This document shows, one piece after another, positions 57,547-64,000 of a stretch of 64,000 nt of DNA (positions are counted from its first letter, which is position 1; each line of letters starts with the position of its first letter). Under the pieces are notes generated by a model, which had not been told where the DNA came from, ran no database searches, and saw only the letters and a list, made by a program, of their open reading frames with translations. Location: NCBI GenBank assembly GCA_026745465.1, contig JACYXH010000175.1, positions 1,715,501 through 1,779,500 of the forward strand, given 5' to 3'. Both the position numbers and the translations under genes were made by a program. The stretch comes from Lota lota (lineage: Eukaryota; Chordata; Actinopteri; Gadiformes; Lotidae).

Positions 57547-60074
57547 TCATTGGTAGAGAAGGTAGTTTTTGAGGGACGCTGGGAGCGGTAAGCCATGGAT
57601 CTCACTCAGGCGATCTTTCCCTAGTGCCACCCTGATGGAGCACCTGCACAGGTCCATCAGAGGGAGAGGCTCCGCTGCAAGCAGACAGGAAGGAGGACAC
57701 AGGTTAGCTACAGTTACACCCCCACCCTGGCAAATTGTATTATCATGGAATAGATGGGTTTCTGATTAGCAAGCATTAGCTTGATGTACAAGTAAGTAAG
57801 AAGGCCTCTACTCGTACTGGAAATATTTTTAATCTAGCCTAGAGTTCTCCTTAAAGGTCCCTCAACTGATTTTACACATCATTTGGGTAGTGGGAAAGAT
57901 ATATATATATATATTTAGGAAATAAGCTTGTAGTCAAAACACTTTTCCTTCCACCCACTGACTACTTTGGAAATGTGAATGAAAATGTGTCATTGGTGGC
58001 ACCTTTTAAAAACGACATCTAATTACAGTTTATATTTTGAAAGTAGCAGAAAATTTGCAAAACCTTTCCCACTACCCCAACAGGAGACTCAATGTGTTAA
58101 ATCGGACAAGTACCCCTTTAATATGTCATTATGAAAAAAGGGGATGACTCTGGCATCAAATTTACTTTTATTTTGACCATGTGCTTCAAAACAACTCTTT
58201 CCTTGCGCCGGCCAGACAGAATTGACCCGAGGGCCTGATTTGGCCCCTAGGCTAAAGCAGGACTAACATGTTTTGTTTCAATGACTGAAAACAAGGCCGG
58301 CGCTTCTTGTACACAATCGTTTTTCAGTCACATGATGGCAAAATTCAAGTTGATCGGCCGACTCAGTGTTAAGGGCGTATATCAGCAGATAGTGATCGGT
58401 GGCTCATCAAGCGGTGCTTCACTAGTTTATATATTTTTTTACAATGCCCTCACAAAACACTATAAGACAATATTGAATAATTGCCCAGCCCTAATAACTA
58501 ATTTGTAAATAAATAAGGCCAAACACTTTGGATGGACTAGACAGCACCAAGAAATGGTGTAGTACTCCGATTTTGCTTGAAGATTCCTATTCATCACTCA
58601 AAAGAGCACATGAGCACTGGAGTCGTAAGGGGTGTTCATCTAGTGCAACTCTGCACTGGTTTAGTGAACTTCATAAACAACTAGCTTTAGCTCCTCTATG
58701 TGCTGCAGACCTTGCAGTCATATGGAATAACAGCCAAAGCAGGTCAAAATAATGACAAAGACAACATTTTTCCCACCAGTTCCTGAAAACAGAAAGGACA
58801 AACAGACATAATTTCTGATTGAAATATGCCAATTAAAATAAGTAGTTTAGGTATAATGTGTAGGATTTACGGGCATCTAGCTTTCCCTTTCCAGCAACGT
58901 AGGAGAAGGTAAGGTGGCCTGTGCTGGCCTTTAAGGGGACAGAAGGTAATTCCGAAATAGGGTCATCATCTTGACAGCATTGAGTAGCCAAGTGAAGAGG
59001 TTCCTTGATCGATTTATAATTTGTATTTAGTTACTTGGTCTGGTAAACTATAGGTCATAGCTTACAAGCAGGATAGGATCCTAGGATAGGATTTAAAATA
59101 AAAGTAACTGGGCAAACAGTCTAACTATGTCAGGGCTAGTGGGACTCGTCAACCCACTTTATATAATCGTTGATTACGTGGCCTGACTGACTCATGTCTA
59201 GCTGGAAAGTAAAACAGTGTTGCCCTGTAATAAACCAGTGCTTCGGTAGTACAGTAGCCCTTATTCATAAATTTATATCTGCCACTGCAGTTTGACTATG
59301 CCAGTCACTAATGCTTTCTGTGCAGCGTTAATGTTCATTGACCTTGGCCATGTTCTAATCCATGCAACTTTTTCACTTACGATCAAGTCCGTTGATGTAC
59401 CGGATCCTGATTTCACAGTGGCCCCACACGGCGCTCACCACAGGGTACAGCTTGCGGCCCTTGAGTCCACGGAAGGCCACCCCTAGGTACTGTCCGTCCA
59501 CAACGTAGCCCAGAGTTCCCTCGTCCATGTCCAGAACAACCAGCAACGAGTCAGGTATGATGAAGGTGTCATCGGGCTCTAGGAAGGCAGGGTAGGTCTT
59601 GCCCGGCCGGTTCTTCCCGTCGTGGTAGAGCTTGCTGCGGCACAGGTCCCAGCCCCACGACTCTGTGTTGCTGCCCACCAGGGCCGTGTAGCCCACCGAG
59701 TGGAGGGGGGCTTCACCCGTCGCCACCCCCACCACGGCATGGGTGCCGCGCTGCCGTATGGCCCAGCTGATCTCCCAGACGTGCAGTCCGCGTGTATAGC
59801 CCACGCGGGCCCGGATGGCGTCCGTGCTCTGCGCCACCGGGTGCCGGTGGAAAACCAGCCTGTTGTCGTCCTTGACAAAGATGTTGAGCGAGCGGTCCTC
59901 GTCGTTCCACGAGTGCTGCGCCTGGACGTCGGAGGCCGACGGCGGCATGTCCAGCAGCAGGTCCAGCCGGGATGGTTTGGTGTGGTTCAGGGCCTGGAGC
60001 TCCAGCTTCAGGGGGCTGAACGCTGGGTCCCGCATGTCAATGCTCTTGATGCCCCCGGGGACTTTCTGCCCCAT
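57547..60074 (-). CDS. spsb1: SPRY domain and SOCS box protein 1
   Basis: Substrate-recognition adaptor of an ECS (Elongin-Cullin5-SOCS) ubiquitin ligase. In other vertebrates it binds targets such as iNOS and PAR4 through its SPRY domain. Two coding exons on the minus strand: 60074-59381 (231 codons plus one base) and 57674-57547, joined in phase; 273 residues, the same length as human SPSB1. It starts [73 protein letters not shown] and [17 protein letters not shown] form the SPRY domain. [20 protein letters not shown] and [20 protein letters not shown] form the SOCS box. An upstream in-frame ATG at 60098 exists, but conservation favours 60074. The 5' UTR exon reaches an acceptor near 60252. 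Confidence 0.96.
57901..57914. repeat. Short (AT)n tract in the spsb1 intron
   Basis: Seven AT units in the intron between the SPRY and SOCS-box exons. Confidence 0.9.
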
Positions 60075-60251
60075 GCTCAGAGTGGGCTCTGACTGCACCC
60101 CCTACTCCCCCCGTCTACTCCCCCTCCTCAGGTCAAACGGGGGAGAGTAGATCAGCTGCAGACCCTGTCCTCCACTGTGCAGCTCCAGACCAGGCTGGGC
60201 GTCTCTAGGGAACAGCGGGTAAAGGCCAGGACAGTAGAGGACTGGAGCTCA

Positions 60252-63200
60252 CCTGCAGAGATTTGGAAATGAGAAAAATACATTAATATTGGTTTGAGCC
60301 AACAGACAAGCCTTTATGCCATATAACATTAGATCTAAAGTTTGAAAACAACCAGGGGTATCAGGGACTCATTTAATGTACCATGTGATGGCTGGAGACA
60401 TTGCTGAAGTTTCTAAGTTAGTCCGATCATGCTGCAGTTGGTACATGCTGCAATACATGTTAATCCTGCCCAGGAGCACCGCTGAGCACGAAAGCGTTTC
60501 GTCATGTAGCTTTTTGACCTGCTAGACACTTTTTAGGAAGAGCCCCAATGCTTGGTCATATGGAAACTCGCCCAGCTAGTTGATGCTCAGTAGCAAAGCT
60601 TTGAAGCAGGATATATAATGAAAGTCCAAAATAAAACCTTTGCAGTTTGTGAAATAGATAGTTCAAAGTTTCACATTAATGACCGCCCACCAGGAAAGTC
60701 CAGACATCAACACTGAAAGTGAAATGTATAGCATCATCAAAATAATCACACATCAACAGCGGTTTCTGTAGTTTTGGGTTTTAGAGCGGACGTGAGTAAC
60801 TAAAGACACGATTACTGGTATTATTCTCGTGTGTCTCGCGGTTTATACCTGTCGAGGAGTCGAGGAGACGTGGCTTCCAAGCAAAGCCGTTGGGCCGCAG
60901 CACTCCTCTCTAGAGCCATCGTTAGGTCATGATTTCTACACAATCCCTACTTGCGCTGTTTATTTGGATGTCATGACTTCGCTGGTGATTGACATCCTGT
61001 CACCATTCCTGTGTTCTGTGGAGCAGACAGTCGTGTAATTGGGACTTCATGACGTTTCATACCGTTCTGAAGCAGTGGCGGCAATAATTTATGTGTATGT
61101 TTATTGATCAAATGTAGAACCGTAACCCTGGGATCTCTCTTCTTGCTTTTGTTCCAGTTCTTGCATCGTTAAGCAGTCTTCTGGGAATTGTGGAGTTTCT
61201 AACACAAGCTGACAAATTTGACACGGTTGAAGAATAGATACAATTTTACATCTCCTGTCGCCATTATTTTAACCTTACGTTTTATAACCACAATCAGCTC
61301 AAGACCAAGTTATTTATGATCGGCACTTTGTAATTAATAAAATACAAAAAGAAAACTCTTGGAATAAAATGTATTGGAATAAATTCAAAAATCGGTGGAC
61401 AACTTCATAATACCAATTTCAGGAACTAACTAAAGAGGCCTTGTCTTTTGATGCCACAGCAGAGCACATGCCTGCATGCAAATTGTATTGACAGCATGAC
61501 AAACTAAGCAAACTAACGTAGACCTTTAAGAACATAACAAACAAGATCGCAGGCTTGAACGTACTTCACGGCAAACAAACGCACTAACTGTTTGGCATGT
61601 ATATTGACTTTTCATACAGTAATCCTGAATCTGGAAGAGAAGGCAAGCAATTTCCAAAAATAGGAAATAAGAGGGGGAAACTCCAACCATTTCCATTGTT
61701 TGGTTGTCTGGTCAGAGTCCATCAGGAAAAGCAGTTATAAAACATCTGGCTCTAAAATATAAAACAAGGCACTGTCTTGTTTGCCACAGCTTCGTTACTT
61801 CTAGTTTAAAAAAAGACTTGATCAAGTGCAGCTGAAACAACGCACAGCTGATGATAACATGGTGCGTCTTGTTCGACAGCCCTCATCTCACAATAATGCA
61901 CTGGTGTTACATATCCACATCAAAGACATGATTCCCACAGAACACTTGTTTTGTAGCCTTAGAGACCATGGCACACAAAGTCAACCATTATGCAACCATG
62001 CACAATTTAATCTGAACACATTTACTGACTAACCCACAGCGTTATAAGGGTAAGTTCACATTGCATCAGCAGAAAGAAAAAACTAACAGGTTCCCTGAAT
62101 ACATAATGTGTGTGAGATTAGTACCCCCACAAGTAGTCAGTGCTGATAGGACAAGCCACAACCCTGGATGAGGTCACCACATATTATATCTAGGCTGTAC
62201 ACAGGCCATTGTGCAGAATGGAGAACCAGGCTGCTGAGAGGGCCACTCTAATTGAATTGTAGACAAGAGTTCATTGAGAAGTGTTTTGGCTCTTTATGTA
62301 ATGCAAGTAAACAACCATTTAAATGGGTCATGTCTCTCCAGTGATGGCCAAACAGGAGGAGAAAAAGAGCAAACACGGTTGGCCAGCAGCTGAATGTAAA
62401 CAATCTCTTCTTCAATGCCTGTCCGGCCGTCTGGAGGAGTGCAACATGTTAATTTAAGCATACTTTTTGCCAAGTGGTCACCCTTAATTCCTCAATGTGG
62501 CAGAGAGCCACCTTGCACCCAAACAATACAAGTAGTAACTCAAAACTAATAAGACTATCAAAAAACAGTCACACCATGTACAGGCCATTTGAAACCATAG
62601 AAAACATTACACGGCCACAAGAGTTAAAGTTAGTGTTATTAAGGTTTGTCATTATGATGTGCTTGAGCCCGATATGTAGGATTACTCTCTGGATCCTTTT
62701 GTTTAAAACTTATTTCAACGCAATAGGTTGGATTGCTTGGATATGCAGAGCCAAGGAAACGCTTGTCTCTTATTTAAAAAGACCAATTTGGATCGGTCTC
62801 TCTGATCCTCAGGCTGTCGTATGACCTGGTGAGTCTATAGAGCTCATGCAGTTCTATAGGAGGAAATACTGAACACAAGGTCATATATAAGGCAGAATTA
62901 CGAGTATAAGGAGTAAGCCTAGACGCAACATTGTTACCGACGTCAATATATTAGACAATGTATATAGAATGTATGTATCAGACCAGGCTCTCAGACCAGG
63001 TATTTTGCCTTCTAAGTAACAATTAAAACGAGGTACCGACATAGCCTACTGCATTCATTTCTCTTTAACGTAAGGCCTATGTAGCACCTATATGCTGGCA
63101 GATACAAGCACCGATAAGACGCATATTTTGTAGTCCTTGCTTAATCGAATGGTGTAGGACCTTCCCAGGTTCACGTGCGTCCATCGGTACAGCGCACAAA

Positions 63201-64000
63201 GCCTGCGGCAATTATGTTAATATCATACAATGTTGTTACAATGTGTTTGAAACACGGTGTGTTTGTCTTGTTAGGTACACAGTAAGCGAAGCACGTAATT
63301 GTTATCCAGCACCATTCCCCAACAGCATAAACACTGATCAACGGTGTGACAAGTCAACGATTAAAACAAAAACAACTTTTTACATTTTCAAATGGGTTTC
63401 GCTCTATTATAAAACGAGAGAAGATCATCGCAAAGCTCGAGGTTCTTCTGTCGTCCGTTCTTGTTCACAGTTGAAAAGGAGACAAACAAACGGTGAAAGG
63501 AAGCAAAAGGCATATAATTCACTTACCCTTATAACTATTTAAACGGTGGGACAATGGTGGCAAATGAGCCGAGGTACACAGCTTCGAATTCACGGTTTTA
63601 AACTTACGCCATTGTGGTTTGCCTCCTCACCGTAAGCCCTACAGACTTACCTAATAATACCATTTTAGGTTGAACACGAATTGGGTGAAATTAATGATGG
63701 CTACTCGAGCTTCTCCCGCGTCACGTGGTAAAATAACTCCCAGCTGCTGTTCTAGATTAGGTAGACTCGTGAGATCACCCCGATCTCGCGAGTTCCGATT
63801 TCCTTTCGTCTCGCGTCTGGGGAGTTCTAATTTCGAGGCTGCGGTCCAATAGTATTTTTTGTTTAGGAAGGTTCCTTACTGAGTGAAATGTCCCTAAAGT
63901 ATCAAAGTGGCAGCCATGATACGAACTGTCTTAATGCTAAGGAAAGGTGCTTCAATGCTTCCTTTCTTATCCTCTTTAGCGTAGGGTACACTGGACCACG
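60252..64000. promoter_or_regulatory. Probable spsb1 leader intron and upstream or promoter sequence
   Basis: No coding exon was recognised in 3.7 kb. Minus-strand CTCTGCAG ending near 60252 looks like the acceptor of the exon that carries the spsb1 start. A CpG-rich segment at 63690-63850 contains CACGTG (63722-63727) and TCTCGCGAG (63784-63792), motifs typical of CpG-island promoters. It may be the distal spsb1 promoter or that of a gene beyond the window. Confidence 0.4.

Noticed and set aside
59579..60150. Long plus-strand and other-frame ORFs over the spsb1 exon
   Set aside because: They are shadows of the GC-rich SPRY exon. Their Arg/Gly-rich translations match nothing, while the minus-strand frame is conserved.
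62474..62824. 116-residue plus-strand ORF
   Set aside because: No recognisable domain and no splice or coding features. It is within the length expected by chance in AT-rich DNA.

Overview
The window is nuclear DNA from a ray-finned fish, most likely a euteleost. Vertebrate genes are split into short exons with GT-AG introns, and introns and spacers carry long (CA)n/(TG)n microsatellites, a complete Tc1-like transposon and tRNA-derived SINE copies ending in the teleost-type GATAAAAG-GTCTGCTAAAT tail. The repeats are compatible with an esocid or salmonid, but the sequence alone does not fix the species. No bacterial, organellar, viral or CRISPR sequence was seen. Coding joints below were worked out by hand from splice sites and reading phase. 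All models keep frame from first to last exon except where stated.

Layout, left to right: the last two coding exons of a mu-class glutathione S-transferase (+, 212-1154); an 18-exon EPS8L3 gene, tail to tail with it (-, 1763-8558); ATP5PB, the mitochondrial ATP synthase b subunit (-, 10039-13782); TRAF3IP3, coiled-coil and C-terminally anchored, head to head with ATP5PB (+, 15367-22080); a DNase I family nuclease (+, 24343-26437); an unrecognised, very acidic, C-terminally anchored protein with a possible PP1-docking motif (+, about 27234-29866); emerin (+, 31299-33725); an SRCR-Ig-Ig membrane receptor (-, 35761-39181); the pyrimidine nucleotide carrier SLC25A33 (-, 41537-49779); a 1.58 kb Tc1-like element with an intact transposase (51772-53349); and SPSB1, an ECS ubiquitin-ligase adaptor (-, 57547-60074). 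Most of the last 3.9 kb is probably SPSB1 5' leader intron and promoter DNA.

The genes do not form one pathway. Several neighbour pairs match human synteny: GSTM next to EPS8L3 (1p13), a DNASE1L-type gene next to EMD (Xq28), and SLC25A33 next to SPSB1 (1p36). The window therefore looks like several ancestral blocks joined in a compact fish segment. Three consecutive plus-strand membrane genes (TRAF3IP3, the unknown acidic gene, emerin) encode proteins with a single transmembrane segment near the C-terminus.

The points most worth following are the SRCR-Ig-Ig receptor with a tyrosine tail on its own last exon, the unknown anchored acidic protein, the intact Tc1 transposase with a 78-bp deletion derivative elsewhere in the window, and two dinucleotide repeats placed directly beside 5' splice sites.
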